Source of the DNA: Qipengyuania polymorpha
Lineage (GTDB): Bacteria > Pseudomonadota > Alphaproteobacteria > Sphingomonadales > Sphingomonadaceae
Direction: 5' to 3'
Assembly (NCBI RefSeq): GCF_019711435.1
Contig: NZ_JAIGNK010000005.1
Coordinates: forward strand, 1-64,000
DNA: 64,000 nucleotides
The position numbers and the translations under genes were made by a program. Each line of letters begins with the position of its first letter. Position 1 is the first letter of the stretch. The notes beneath the pieces are model-generated. The model worked only from the letters and a program-made list of their open reading frames with translations, was not told where the DNA came from and did no database searches. Below are positions 53,079-62,731 of this stretch, in pieces.

Positions 53079-53990
53079 TCATAAGCGATGGCGCTTCAGG
53101 TTGAGGGTGATGAGCTGTTCGGCCTCGGCCAGAAGCGGGTTCGCAATCCCGATCCGGTTGCTCGCATGCGGCACGCTGTCACTGCTCGCCAGCGCCTGTA
53201 GGCTGGCGGAGGAGGCGAGAGGGGCGGGAAGCTCGCCGTAGAGCGCGTGGACGGCAATGCAGACGGCGGCACGATCCGCCTCTTGTGCGATGCGCTCGAC
53301 GATTGTTGCCAGCGTTCCCCCGCTCGACACGATATCGTCGACGACGACCGGCGTCATACCCGGTCGCAAGCCGCCGAGCGTCCCACCGATACGGACCTCG
53401 TGATCGCCGAGACGCTCCTTTTCCAGCACGGCGAAGGGCGCATCGAGCCTTGCCGCGATCCGCTCGATCCAGGGCGCGCTTTCGCTGTCGGGGCCGACGA
53501 GGAAGGGGCGCTCGACATGGGCTGCGATCCACTCGGCTATCGGCTGCGTCGCTTCGGCCGCGCGCGCAGGGATGGTGAAGATTTCATCGAGGCTCGTGAT
53601 CCGGTGCAGGTGCGGCTCCAGCGTGACCAGCCAGTCGAAACGGCGCGAAAGGATTTCGGCAAAGACAGGGGCCGAGACCGCCTCCCCGGGCCTGAAGGCC
53701 TTGTCCTGCCGCATATAGGCTAGATAGGGAGCGATCAGCCCGACCTGCTGCGCGCCCTGCGCCTGCGCCGCCTCGGCTGCCAGCAGCAGGGTCATTACCC
53801 GTTCGTCCGGCCTGTCGAGGCTGCACAGGAACACCACCGCCCGGTCCTCGACACCCGTCTCGAGCCGGACATAGCTTTCGCCATCGGGGAAGCGGCGGCG
53901 TTCCACGTTACCTTCATCGAAGAGCCCGCCTGCAAGCATGTCGCTCGCAAGGCTGTCGGCAGCGTGAAGCGTGAACAGGAGTGGTTTCAC
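53079..53990 (-). CDS. prs: Ribose-phosphate pyrophosphokinase (PRPP synthetase)
   Basis: The 303-aa protein has FPDGESYVRL, APYLAYMRQDKAF (ATP and ribose-phosphate sites), an HLHR histidine region and the PRPP loop VVVDDIVSSGGTL. It is shorter and more divergent than housekeeping PrsA and resembles the archaeal-like group. It makes PRPP from ribose 5-phosphate and ATP. ATG 53990 overlaps the phosphorylase stop by 4 bases, so it is the last gene of a salvage operon. Confidence 0.9.
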   Translation of the reverse strand: MKPLLFTLHAADSLASDMLAGGLFDEGNVERRRFPDGESYVRLETGVEDRAVVFLCSLDRPDERVMTLLLAAEAAQAQGAQQVGLIAPYLAYMRQDKAFRPGEAVSAPVFAEILSRRFDWLVTLEPHLHRITSLDEIFTIPARAAEATQPIAEWIAAHVERPFLVGPDSESAPWIERIAARLDAPFAVLEKERLGDHEVRIGGTLGGLRPGMTPVVVDDIVSSGGTLATIVERIAQEADRAAVCIAVHALYGELPAPLASSASLQALASSDSVPHASNRIGIANPLLAEAEQLITLNLKRHRL

Positions 53991-55528
53991 TTGGCCCGGA
54001 CCTCGATCAGATTGGTATTCGTTTGGTAGTAATCGATCGCGTAGTCGAGCTCGCCCCGGCTTTCACCATGCAAGGTGAGCAGCGGCTGCCCGCGGCTGAT
54101 GCCATCGCCGAGATTGACGTGAAGCGCGACGCCGGCAGTGGGCGCTTGCGGTGCCCCGGCCAGCTTGGCGAGCCGCGCAAGGCGGCGGTTGTCGATATCA
54201 GCGACATGGCCCGGGCGTTCGCTTTCGATGACCTTGGTGAAGGGGGCAATGCCGGGGCGACGGAACCCGCCCTGGGCTTCGCAGATTGCCATGAATTTCG
54301 CCAGCGCGCGCCCTTCGTCGAGGATAGCAGTGGCTGCGCCAATGCCGCTGCCCGTAGCGCAGGCTCCTCCCATCTCGAGCACAGCAGCGGCGAGCCCCAG
54401 CGCCCTTGTGCGCAATTCCTGTGGCGCGTGCGGGTCGTTCTCCAGCACGGCCAGCACGTCGCGTGCCTCCAGCGCCGGCCCGATCCCGTCGCCGACCGGT
54501 TGCAGGCCATCGGACATGACAGTCCGCACTGTCAGCCCGAAGGCCTCGCCAACGCCCCGCATGAACATGGCAAGTTCATCCGCATCGGCGCGCGATCGCA
54601 CCTTGGCGGTCGGCCCGACAGGAACGTCTATCAGGACATGGGTCGAACCTGCGGCAATCTTCTTCGACAATACCGATGCGACCATCTGCGAGGTGCAGTC
54701 GAGTTCCAGCTCGTGCTCGACCCGGATGAGCAGATCGTCCGCGGGGGAAAGGTCGATGCCACCGCCCCAGACCAGGCAGCCGCCTTCCTGTTCCACCACG
54801 CGGCGCATATCCTTAACGCCGAGATCGACGCGGGTCATGGTCTCCACCGTGTCGGCCGTGCCGGCCGGGGAGGTGATTGCGCGCGAGGATGTCTTGGGGA
54901 TGGTCAGTCCGGCCGCGGCCACGATCGAGACAACGATGGGCGTGGTGCGGTTGCCCGGCAGCCCGCCGACGCAATGCTTGTCGACCACCACTTCGCCCGG
55001 CCAAGAGAGGCGCTCGCCAATCGCCACCATCGCGTGGGTCAGGGCTGTTATCTCGGTGCGCTCGGGCGCATGGCTGGCGAGTGCCGCAACGAATGCGGCA
55101 ATCTGCACGTCGGAAAGCTTCCCGTCGACGATGTCGCGGAAAATGGCTGACGCGTCCCTTTGCGAAAGCCTGTGTCCATAAACCTTTCCGCGCAAGGCCC
55201 GCATCGAGCCGGTGTCGCGCGCATGATGCAGCGTCACCCCTTCGCCCTCGTCGAGGCGCAGCTTGTGCCAGGCGCTTTCCGACAGGCCGATACTGTCGGG
55301 CGCGACCATGCCGTTGTCGACCTGATATAAGCGCGCGACCGCTCTCTTCCGGTTGGCCCTGAGCTCGACGCGGGAGCGTCCGCTCAATCCTTCGGAACGG
55401 GCTACCGAACAGTCGCGGTGGACGATGGCTACATCCTCGCGCTGGGTGTGCAGGCCCAGTCGGCGGGCTGCCAGGGGCACCAATTCTCCGGGTGCTCCCA
55501 GCGCGTCGCGATTGGTGCTGTCGCTCAT
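53987..55528 (-). CDS. AMP phosphorylase / thymidine phosphorylase-family enzyme
   Basis: The 513-aa protein has an N-terminal extension of about 85 residues found in archaeal AMP phosphorylases but not in classic DeoA, followed by the phosphorylase core with DKHCVGGLPGNRT and SSRAITSPAGTADTVE. By family it splits a nucleoside or AMP with phosphate to a base and ribose (1,5-bis)phosphate. ATG 55528 overlaps the MBL stop by 4 bases. Pairing with PRPP synthetase suggests recycling of nucleotide ribose. Confidence 0.88.
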   Translation of the reverse strand: MSDSTNRDALGAPGELVPLAARRLGLHTQREDVAIVHRDCSVARSEGLSGRSRVELRANRKRAVARLYQVDNGMVAPDSIGLSESAWHKLRLDEGEGVTLHHARDTGSMRALRGKVYGHRLSQRDASAIFRDIVDGKLSDVQIAAFVAALASHAPERTEITALTHAMVAIGERLSWPGEVVVDKHCVGGLPGNRTTPIVVSIVAAAGLTIPKTSSRAITSPAGTADTVETMTRVDLGVKDMRRVVEQEGGCLVWGGGIDLSPADDLLIRVEHELELDCTSQMVASVLSKKIAAGSTHVLIDVPVGPTAKVRSRADADELAMFMRGVGEAFGLTVRTVMSDGLQPVGDGIGPALEARDVLAVLENDPHAPQELRTRALGLAAAVLEMGGACATGSGIGAATAILDEGRALAKFMAICEAQGGFRRPGIAPFTKVIESERPGHVADIDNRRLARLAKLAGAPQAPTAGVALHVNLGDGISRGQPLLTLHGESRGELDYAIDYYQTNTNLIEVRAK

Positions 55529-56886
55529 CCCAGCCGGACCGTTTCGCCGTGTTCGGGCACCCGTGCGTTCCAGCCGTAGGTCTGCGCAATCTCGAACCGC
55601 AAGCGATCTGCCGCACCTGCCTCGCCGTGGACGACGAAGCATTCGCCGGGCGGTGACTGGAAGCCGCCCAGCCAGCGCAGCAAATCGTGTTGGTCGGCAT
55701 GGGCGGAGAGCATGTCGAGCGAGACCACTTCCGCCCTGATCGGGACCTGCTGGCCGTGGATCTTGACCGTCTCTGCCCCGTCGCGCAGCGCCGCGCCCCT
55801 CGTTCCGGCGGCCTGGTAACCGGCAAGCACGATGGTGCTCCTGCGGTCGGGCCCATAGCGCTTGAGGCGGTGGAGGATGCGCCCGCCGGTGACCATGCCG
55901 CTGGCGGAGATGATGATTTTCGAGCCTGGCTCGGTGTCGAGGCGCTTCGAATGCTCGACCTCGCGCGTGTAGATCACATCGTCCCACGCATCACGGCACT
56001 GTTCGGCGGTGAGCCGGTGATCGTCGGGGTGCTTGCAGAAGATGTCGGTCGCGCTGCAGGCCATCGGGCTGTCGAGATAGACCGGCACATCGGGCAGGGC
56101 GCCGCGCTTGCGGATGGCGTCGATGTGGTAGAGCAGTGACTGCGCACGGCCCACCGCGAAGGAGGGGATGATGACGCTGCCACCACGCGCCACGGTCCGC
56201 CTGATGATCCTTTCCAGTTCGTCCTGCGCGGAGAGATCGGGATGCAGCCGGTCGCCATAGGTCGATTCGACCAGCAGGTGATCCGCCGCGCGCAGCGGCT
56301 CCGGGTCGAACATGAGCGGATCGTCGTAGCGCCCCAGATCCCCCGAGATCACGATGCGCGTGCCATCGGCCACCAGTTCGACGATGGCCGCGCCCAGTAT
56401 GTGCCCTGCGCGATGGAAAGTGATCCAGCAGTCCGGAGTGATATCTATGCGCTGCTTGAAGGGGTGCGGGACAAGCGTTTCCAGCGAGGCCAGCGCATCC
56501 TTGCGGGTGTAAAGCGGCAGCGGTGGATCGTGCCGGCTGAAGCCGCGATTGGCGGCGTAGCGCGCGTCTGCTTCCTGCAGATAACCGCTGTCGGGCAGCA
56601 GCAGGCCGCACAGCGCGCGCGTACCCTCGGTACAGAAGACCGGGCCGTCAAAGCCGTTGTTCACAAGGACCGGCAAATAGCCCGAGTGATCGAGATGGGC
56701 ATGGGTCAGAACCACCGCGTCGATGCTGGCCGGATCGACCGGCAGGGGCTTGCGATTGCGTGAACGCAGGACTTTCAATCCCTGGAACAGGCCGCAATCG
56801 ACCAGCACCCTGCTGCGCGAAGTTTCGAACAGGAACCGCGAGCCGGTGACGGTGTCCGCAGCGCCGAGGAATGTCAGTTCAACGAT
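55525..56886 (-). CDS. MBL/beta-CASP hydrolase with RNA-specificity domain
   Basis: The protein is about 453 aa, with HAHLDHSG, FHRAGHILGA, SGDLGRYDDPLM, ISASGMVTGGR and SAHADQHDLLRW, the metallo-beta-lactamase and RMMBL motifs of RNA-processing nucleases. The N-terminal strand ELTFLGAADTVTGSR is clearly coded upstream of the first GTG (56808) but has no ATG/GTG/TTG. A GGAGG lies 6 bases before an ATC at 56886, which I take as the start; CTG 56877 is the alternative. It is the first gene of the salvage operon. Confidence 0.85.
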   Translation of the reverse strand: MVELTFLGAADTVTGSRFLFETSRSRVLVDCGLFQGLKVLRSRNRKPLPVDPASIDAVVLTHAHLDHSGYLPVLVNNGFDGPVFCTEGTRALCGLLLPDSGYLQEADARYAANRGFSRHDPPLPLYTRKDALASLETLVPHPFKQRIDITPDCWITFHRAGHILGAAIVELVADGTRIVISGDLGRYDDPLMFDPEPLRAADHLLVESTYGDRLHPDLSAQDELERIIRRTVARGGSVIIPSFAVGRAQSLLYHIDAIRKRGALPDVPVYLDSPMACSATDIFCKHPDDHRLTAEQCRDAWDDVIYTREVEHSKRLDTEPGSKIIISASGMVTGGRILHRLKRYGPDRRSTIVLAGYQAAGTRGAALRDGAETVKIHGQQVPIRAEVVSLDMLSAHADQHDLLRWLGGFQSPPGECFVVHGEAGAADRLRFEIAQTYGWNARVPEHGETVRLG

Positions 56887-57045
56887 GGCAGGCCTCCAGC
56901 GATGATTGTCTGCCCGATTGCAGCCGAGTTCAAGTTATTCTGCAACCCGTTGGCGGCGATCGGCGCTCCTGCTTCGAGTTTGAACCTCTTGCGGTACTGG
57001 TCTAATCGCCTTGTCAACGCGTGATTGTCCACGCCGGAGGTCGAT

Positions 57046-58254
57046 ATGCTGTTACGCTTCCTTGTCCTGTTCCTTGCTGCCGCCCTGCTGGCATCCTCGC
57101 CCGCAGCGGCGCAGACCGGCTGGACCCCGGCCAAGGCGGAAAACCTCTTGCGCTGGATAGAGCGCGCGCCGGGAGAGGGTATTACGCTCCCCGCAGGAAC
57201 CGATACGCGCCTGCGGGTCGCAATCGACAGCGGGGATCGAAAACGCATCGCGCCCTTGGCCGGGAATGCTGCGCTCACCTTGATGCGTGCCTGGCGCGGT
57301 CGGTGCTGCGGCTCCGAGCGCCCCGCCTGGTGGCACATCGACGGCAGCGTCGACGACGAGGCTTTGTGGGCCGGGCTCGAAGAGGCGCTCGCGGCCAACC
57401 GGCTCGATCTCTACCTGCGCTCGGTTCGCCCTTCGCATCCGCATTACGAGGCTCTGGTCGACGCTCTGGAGCGCGAAACGCATGCCGGTCGGCAAGCGGT
57501 GATACGTGCCAACCTGGCGCGCTGGCGCTGGCTTCCACCGCGGCTGGGGAAACGCTACCTGATGGTGAATATCGCCGCGCAGGAACTGACCTTGTGGGAG
57601 AACGGCAAGCCTCGCGAGCAATGGCGCGTCATCGTTGGCAAGCCGGTCACGCGCACGCCGGTCTTCACAACGCAGGTCAGCGGCGTGGTGCTCAATCCCT
57701 GGTGGGAAATCCCTTCGAGCATCGCTGCAGAAGGCATTGCCTCGCTCGTGCAGCGCAATCCGGCGGCGGCCCGGGCACGCGGCTATGTTTACCAGAACGG
57801 CCGCTATCGCCAGATGCCGGGCGACAACAACGCACTCGGGCGCATGAAGCTGGTCATGCCCAATCCCTACAGCGTGTTCCTGCACGACACGTCGAACCGC
57901 AAGCTTTTCGCCGAGGAAGACCGCTTCTTCAGCCATGGCTGCGTGCGCGTCGATCGGGCGCTTTCCTTTGTGGAAACGCTGCTTGTCGGCGACGGCTGGG
58001 ATCCGGCGGAAGTCCAGGCCGAGGTGGCCAAGGACGAAACGCACACGATCATCCTGTCGCAGCCGATCCCGCTCTATGTGACCTATTTCACGGCGCAGGT
58101 CGAAAACGGGGGCGGGGTGCGCTTCCGGGAGGACACATATCGGCGCGATCCGGTCAGCCTCGCTCCCGAAGAGCGCGTTGCCCTTGCCCGGGCGGACCAT
58201 CCGCCTGTGCTGCTCGGCGATGCCGCAACCGGATCGAAGAGCTGCAAGAGCTGA
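57046..58254 (+). CDS. L,D-transpeptidase (YcbB-like)
   Basis: The 402-aa protein has a signal peptide (SSPAAAQ), an N-terminal helical region, a peptidoglycan-binding-like segment, and the YkuD domain with HDT and SHGCVR; the catalytic cysteine is Cys299. It makes 3-3 cross-links in peptidoglycan or attaches proteins to it. ATG 57046 has CGGAGGTCGAT upstream. It converges on the HlyD-type gene with a 10-base gap between stops. Confidence 0.92.
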   Translation: MLLRFLVLFLAAALLASSPAAAQTGWTPAKAENLLRWIERAPGEGITLPAGTDTRLRVAIDSGDRKRIAPLAGNAALTLMRAWRGRCCGSERPAWWHIDGSVDDEALWAGLEEALAANRLDLYLRSVRPSHPHYEALVDALERETHAGRQAVIRANLARWRWLPPRLGKRYLMVNIAAQELTLWENGKPREQWRVIVGKPVTRTPVFTTQVSGVVLNPWWEIPSSIAAEGIASLVQRNPAAARARGYVYQNGRYRQMPGDNNALGRMKLVMPNPYSVFLHDTSNRKLFAEEDRFFSHGCVRVDRALSFVETLLVGDGWDPAEVQAEVAKDETHTIILSQPIPLYVTYFTAQVENGGGVRFREDTYRRDPVSLAPEERVALARADHPPVLLGDAATGSKSCKS

Positions 58255-58264
58255 GGTCGCAGCG

Positions 58265-59425
58265 CTATTCGCGGGGGGCGACGCGCGTGCCGTCCTCTAT
58301 GGTATTGCCAGGATTGAGGATTATCTCGGCATCAGCGGCAATCCCTCCCAGCACCTGCGCGTATTCATCGTTCATCCGGCCTAGGGTCACGGTCGTGGCC
58401 CTCGCGCGTCCATTCTCGACCGCGAATACCTGCCAACCGCCATCGGGTCCGCGAAACAGCGCCCCGATGGGCAGACGCAGCGCGTCCTCGGCCTGCCAGA
58501 GCGCGATGGTGGCGTCGATCTGGTAGCCGTGGCCCAGCCGCACGCCCTGTGCAGCCGAGCCCTCCTCGAAGCCGATGATGACATTGACCCGCTGCTCCTC
58601 GATGCCGAGTGCGGAAATGCGCTGCCGCCCGAAAGGCTCGATACGCTCGACCTTGCCGATCAGCGGATCCGGGCCGCCCCATTGCGAGATTTCCACCCGC
58701 ATCCCCGGCTCGACGCGCACCGCCTCGCGCGAGAGCAGGTCGACGACGACCTCGATACTGTCGGGGTTGCCGAGCGTCACCAGCGGCGTCCCCTCGGTGA
58801 TGACCCCTTCGCTTTCGTTGAGAACCGCCAGCACCTCGCCGCCCGAGGGCGCACGCACGCCGACCGCCGCGCCGCTGCCAAGGCCGCTGGGATCGGCCAG
58901 CATGGCATTCAGGCGGGCAATCTCCGCCCGGGCCTGCGCCTGGGCCGAACGATCGGCGGCCACCCGCGTGCGCGCCGCCTCCAGCTGCGCGCGCGGCAGG
59001 AAACCGCGTTCGAAAATGGCTTCGGCGCGCGCGAGGTCGCGGCGCGACTGGGCAAGCGCCGCGCTGGCACCGCCCTCGGCCGCCTGCGCCGCAGCCAGCG
59101 CGCCGCGCATTTCGGCACGCGTGCGCTGGTCGAGCGGGCTGGAGGGACGCCCCGTCATGCGCGTGATCAGCGTGCCGGGCGCGACCTTGTCGCCGGGCTC
59201 GAGTTCGATGCGGGACAGGTAGCCGGTAACGGGAGCGGAAACGATGTAGAATTCCTCTGCCCGGGTTACCCCGTCATCGGTAATCCCCACCGTCATCGCG
59301 CCGCGCGAAACCTTGGCCGTGTCGACCGCAACGGCTTCCGGCCACATCGCGTAGAGCAGGCCTGCCAGCATGATCGCCGTGGCGAGCAGCGCCCAGCGCC
59401 ATCGTTTGAGGCGCTCCATCATCAT
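58265..59425 (-). CDS. HlyD/RND-type periplasmic adaptor
   Basis: The 386-aa protein has one N-terminal membrane helix (ALLATAIMLAGLLYAMW), a lipoyl-like half (TGYLSRIELEPGDKVAPGTLI), a long coiled-coil hairpin (about 100-180) and a beta barrel. It links the inner membrane ABC permease to an outer membrane exit. It overlaps the permease stop by 4 bases. No outer membrane TolC-like gene lies in the window. Confidence 0.9.
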   Translation of the reverse strand: MMMERLKRWRWALLATAIMLAGLLYAMWPEAVAVDTAKVSRGAMTVGITDDGVTRAEEFYIVSAPVTGYLSRIELEPGDKVAPGTLITRMTGRPSSPLDQRTRAEMRGALAAAQAAEGGASAALAQSRRDLARAEAIFERGFLPRAQLEAARTRVAADRSAQAQARAEIARLNAMLADPSGLGSGAAVGVRAPSGGEVLAVLNESEGVITEGTPLVTLGNPDSIEVVVDLLSREAVRVEPGMRVEISQWGGPDPLIGKVERIEPFGRQRISALGIEEQRVNVIIGFEEGSAAQGVRLGHGYQIDATIALWQAEDALRLPIGALFRGPDGGWQVFAVENGRARATTVTLGRMNDEYAQVLGGIAADAEIILNPGNTIEDGTRVAPRE

Positions 59426-61785
59426 TCGCGTGCCTTCAAGACGCGGACCATATCGAGCCGCATCACGCGTCGTGCCACCGTCACCGCCGTCAGCATGGCT
59501 GCGGCCAGCACCACGAGGGCAGCCTTGGCATAGGTTGCGTCGGCGGGCGCGAAGGGCAGGCGGAACAGGTCCGATCCGAACATGTGCAGCATGAACTGGG
59601 CGAGGGCGTATCCCATCAGCAGGCCGACCGGGACCGATATGGCCACCAGGAGCGCGATCTCGCCAATGAGCACGACCGCGACCTCGCGCCGGTGGTACCC
59701 GAGGACCCGCAAGGTCGCGAGTTCATGCGCGCGCTCCGAGAAAAGGATGCGCGCGCCGTTGTAGACCACGCCGACAGCAATGGCCGAGGCAAAGGCGATG
59801 TAGAAGATGATCATCGTGTTGATATTCCCGTCTATCATCTCCTGGAACCGTGCCATCTCCAGATCGCGATCGCCAATGCTCAGCACCACCGGCATCGCCT
59901 TGAGCGCCGCGAGGATATCATCTCGGTGCGCCGGATCGATCAACAGCAGGGCTGCTCCGACCGGAGCACTATCGCGGGCCAGCGTATCGAGAGTGTCCTG
60001 GCTTGCATAGGCCCGCGCGCCGATGAATTCATCGACCATCGCGCCAACCGGAAGCATGGCTTCGGTGCGGCGTCCGCCCAGCATCTTGACGCGGACGTTG
60101 TCGCCCGGACGGACCCCCAGCTGGCTGGCAAGCTGGCGGCTGAGCATGAGACCGCCCGGCGGCATGGCGATCAGGTTCCCGTCCTGGTCGATACGCGCAG
60201 AGAGCATGGCATCGGGCGCGATCGCCTCGAGCGCGGTGCGCTCCACCCGGTTGGCGTGGCTCATCTCCACCGGCAGCGCGCGGACCGGCTCGACGCGCAG
60301 CACGCCGGGCATCTGCGCCAGCTCGAACAGGACGTCCTCGTTCCGCGCCTCGGTGAAGGTCACGGACAGGTCCTGCTGCTGCGAACGGAAGAAATAGGAT
60401 GAGAGCATGTAGTTGCTCGAATCGATGAAGCTCAGCGTGGCAAACAGCAGCGCGATCGACAGGCCGACCCCGCCCACGGTCATCGCCGAACGGGTCGGCC
60501 AGCGCGCGATGTGCCGCACGATCATGTGCCCGATGGCGGTGAAGCCGGCCTTTTCCCCGACCCGCTCGACGAAGCCGGCGCGATAGACCGGCGGCGGGGG
60601 CGGCGACATGGCCACGGCTGGTGTCAGGCGCGCTGCCGACCAGACGCCGCTGACGGCGCCCAGCGCGGCCGAACCCATCGCCAGCGCCCCTGCGCTCAGG
60701 AAGACGCCGGGAGCAAAATGAAACCGCAGGAAGGGGAAGTGGTAGTATTCGCCATAGAGCTCGGTCATGGCGCGCCCCATCCAGATGCCTGCTGCTGCGC
60801 CCAGGGCAGTGGCCAGCAGGGCGATGGCGAGGGCAAACTTGAGGTAATGCCAGGCGATTGCGAGGCCCGAATAGCCGAATGCCTTGAGCAGCCCGATGAG
60901 CGAGCGCTGGGTGCGGATCATCCGGCCCAGCACGACATAGACGAGGAAGGTCGAAACAATCAGGAAGATCGGCGGGATCACCTGCACCATTGCTTCCAGC
61001 TGGTCGAGTTCGCTCTCGAGGAAGGCGTGGCTGGGATGATCCTCGCGGGTGTAGGCACCTGCGCCGCCATAGGGCGCCAGGATGCGGTCGATCGCGCGAA
61101 TGACATCGGCCTCAGATGCGCCGCGTTGCAGCTTGACCGAGAGGGCGTTGATCGCCTCGGTCCGGTCGGTTGCGGCTTCGAGCGCCTCCTCCCCCATCCA
61201 GAAGACACCGAAGCGCGTGTCATCGGGCACGATGTCTCCAGGTGCCAGCGCATTGACGTAGTTGGGCGCAAGACCAATGCCGACGACCCTGAGGCGCTGC
61301 ATCCGGCCGTAGATGATGGCGTCGAACTCGTCCCCCGGTCCAACCTCATTGGCCAGTGCAAAGGCTTCGTCGGCCACGACTTCGCCCGGCTGCCCGGGCA
61401 TCGGCATGCGGCCGGCTTTCAGCGTGACTCGGTCGAGCCTGTCGCGTCCGCGCTCGTCGACCGACTGGAGGAGGGCGCGCACGGCCTCGCTGCGGTCGGG
61501 AAAATCGAGGATCGCATATTGCAGGATCGACCCCTGTGCCTGCTGCACGCCTTCGATCTGCGCCACCTCATCGACCACGCTGCGCGGGGCGCGGGTCATG
61601 GAGGAGAAAACGTCGCCGAAATTGTTCTGCGCGTAATAGGCCTCGCGTGTTTCGTAGAGCGAACGATGGACACCCATGGACAGGATGAAGGTCGCCGATG
61701 CCGCGGCCAGCACGATGGCGATGGCAAGGGCCTGTCCCCGCATGCGCCACAAATCACGCACGAGCTTCAGGTCGAGTGCCTTCAC
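59422..61785 (-). CDS. FtsX-type ABC transporter permease with duplicated core
   Basis: The 787-aa protein has an N-terminal helix, two large periplasmic segments and two FtsX-like membrane units of three to four helices (around 270-390 and 650-780). This duplicated layout fits exporters of the MacB/LolC-like wider group. It overlaps both neighbours by 4 bases (ATGA), forming a tight operon with the ATPase and adaptor. The substrate is unknown. Confidence 0.9.
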   Translation of the reverse strand: MKALDLKLVRDLWRMRGQALAIAIVLAAASATFILSMGVHRSLYETREAYYAQNNFGDVFSSMTRAPRSVVDEVAQIEGVQQAQGSILQYAILDFPDRSEAVRALLQSVDERGRDRLDRVTLKAGRMPMPGQPGEVVADEAFALANEVGPGDEFDAIIYGRMQRLRVVGIGLAPNYVNALAPGDIVPDDTRFGVFWMGEEALEAATDRTEAINALSVKLQRGASEADVIRAIDRILAPYGGAGAYTREDHPSHAFLESELDQLEAMVQVIPPIFLIVSTFLVYVVLGRMIRTQRSLIGLLKAFGYSGLAIAWHYLKFALAIALLATALGAAAGIWMGRAMTELYGEYYHFPFLRFHFAPGVFLSAGALAMGSAALGAVSGVWSAARLTPAVAMSPPPPPVYRAGFVERVGEKAGFTAIGHMIVRHIARWPTRSAMTVGGVGLSIALLFATLSFIDSSNYMLSSYFFRSQQQDLSVTFTEARNEDVLFELAQMPGVLRVEPVRALPVEMSHANRVERTALEAIAPDAMLSARIDQDGNLIAMPPGGLMLSRQLASQLGVRPGDNVRVKMLGGRRTEAMLPVGAMVDEFIGARAYASQDTLDTLARDSAPVGAALLLIDPAHRDDILAALKAMPVVLSIGDRDLEMARFQEMIDGNINTMIIFYIAFASAIAVGVVYNGARILFSERAHELATLRVLGYHRREVAVVLIGEIALLVAISVPVGLLMGYALAQFMLHMFGSDLFRLPFAPADATYAKAALVVLAAAMLTAVTVARRVMRLDMVRVLKARE

Positions 61786-62522
61786 CAGCTGATCTCCGCC
61801 GGGCTGATCCGCCGCTCATTGGTCTCGATCCTGGCAATCGTGCCGTCGAGGAAATGGAACACGCGGTCCGCCATGGCCGCGATCCCGGCATTGTGCGTGA
61901 TGATCAGCAGGGTGGTGTCGAGCTCGCGGTTGGCGGCCTCCAGCGTTTCCAGCACGCGCACGCCCGTCTGGCTGTCGAGCGCGCCGGTGGGTTCGTCGCA
62001 CAACAGCACACCGGGCTGCTTGGCGATGGCGCGCGCCACGGCGACACGCTGCTGCTCACCGCCCGAAAGCTGCGCCGGGTAGTGGTGGCGACGCTCGGCA
62101 AGGCCGACAAGCGCGAGGGCCTCTCCCGGATCCATCGGATCATCCGCGATATCGGTCACGAGACGGACGTTCTCTTCGGCGGTGAGCGAGGGGATGAGGT
62201 TGTAGAACTGGAAGATGAAACCGATCTGGGCGCGGCGGAAGCGGGTGAGATCGGCATCGTCCAGCGCGGAGAGTTCGGTGTCCTCGTAATGGAGGCTGCC
62301 CGATGTCGCGCGATCAAGCCCTCCGACGATGTTGAGCAGGGTCGACTTGCCGCTTCCGGAGGGCCCGAGCAGGACCAGTATCTCGCCCTTGCGGATATCG
62401 AAATCGACGCCGCGCAGCGCATGCACCTCGGTTTCCCCGGTGACATAGATCTTGCGCAAATCGCGCCCGGTAAAGGCGGTGCGCTCGGCTTGCGCAGGGG
62501 AGGCGGTTGCGTCCGGCGGCAT
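61782..62522 (-). CDS. ABC transporter ATP-binding protein
   Basis: About 246 aa with Walker [11 protein letters not shown] loop [10 protein letters not shown], signature [14 protein letters not shown], Walker [13 protein letters not shown] and H-loop IITHN, a LolD/MacB-type subunit. ATG 62522 gives a normal length; an in-frame GTG at 62597 would add 25 residues, and neither has a good ribosome site. It energises the adjoining FtsX-type permease. Confidence 0.92.
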   Translation of the reverse strand: MPPDATASPAQAERTAFTGRDLRKIYVTGETEVHALRGVDFDIRKGEILVLLGPSGSGKSTLLNIVGGLDRATSGSLHYEDTELSALDDADLTRFRRAQIGFIFQFYNLIPSLTAEENVRLVTDIADDPMDPGEALALVGLAERRHHYPAQLSGGEQQRVAVARAIAKQPGVLLCDEPTGALDSQTGVRVLETLEAANRELDTTLLIITHNAGIAAMADRVFHFLDGTIARIETNERRISPAEISW

Positions 62523-62731
62523 GGCTTTGCGCGCCAGCTTGCCCGAACCGCGCTGCGGGGTAAACACATCTGTCGCAGCGGCCCTGCTCCTTGGCACGAG
62601 TGCCGAGCGCCAGGGCTGGACATCGATCGCGTAAGTCTTGCCGTGACTTTACCGGAACGCCATGGTCAGGAAGCGCGAATGGCTTGCCTCGCCCGGTAGG
62701 CTCCTTGCGCAATAACGAAAGGCCGCGGTTC

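Noticed and set aside
57021..58526. 501-codon frame overlapping the L,D-transpeptidase
   Set aside because: The overlapping frame with signal peptide and SHGCVR motif is the real gene.
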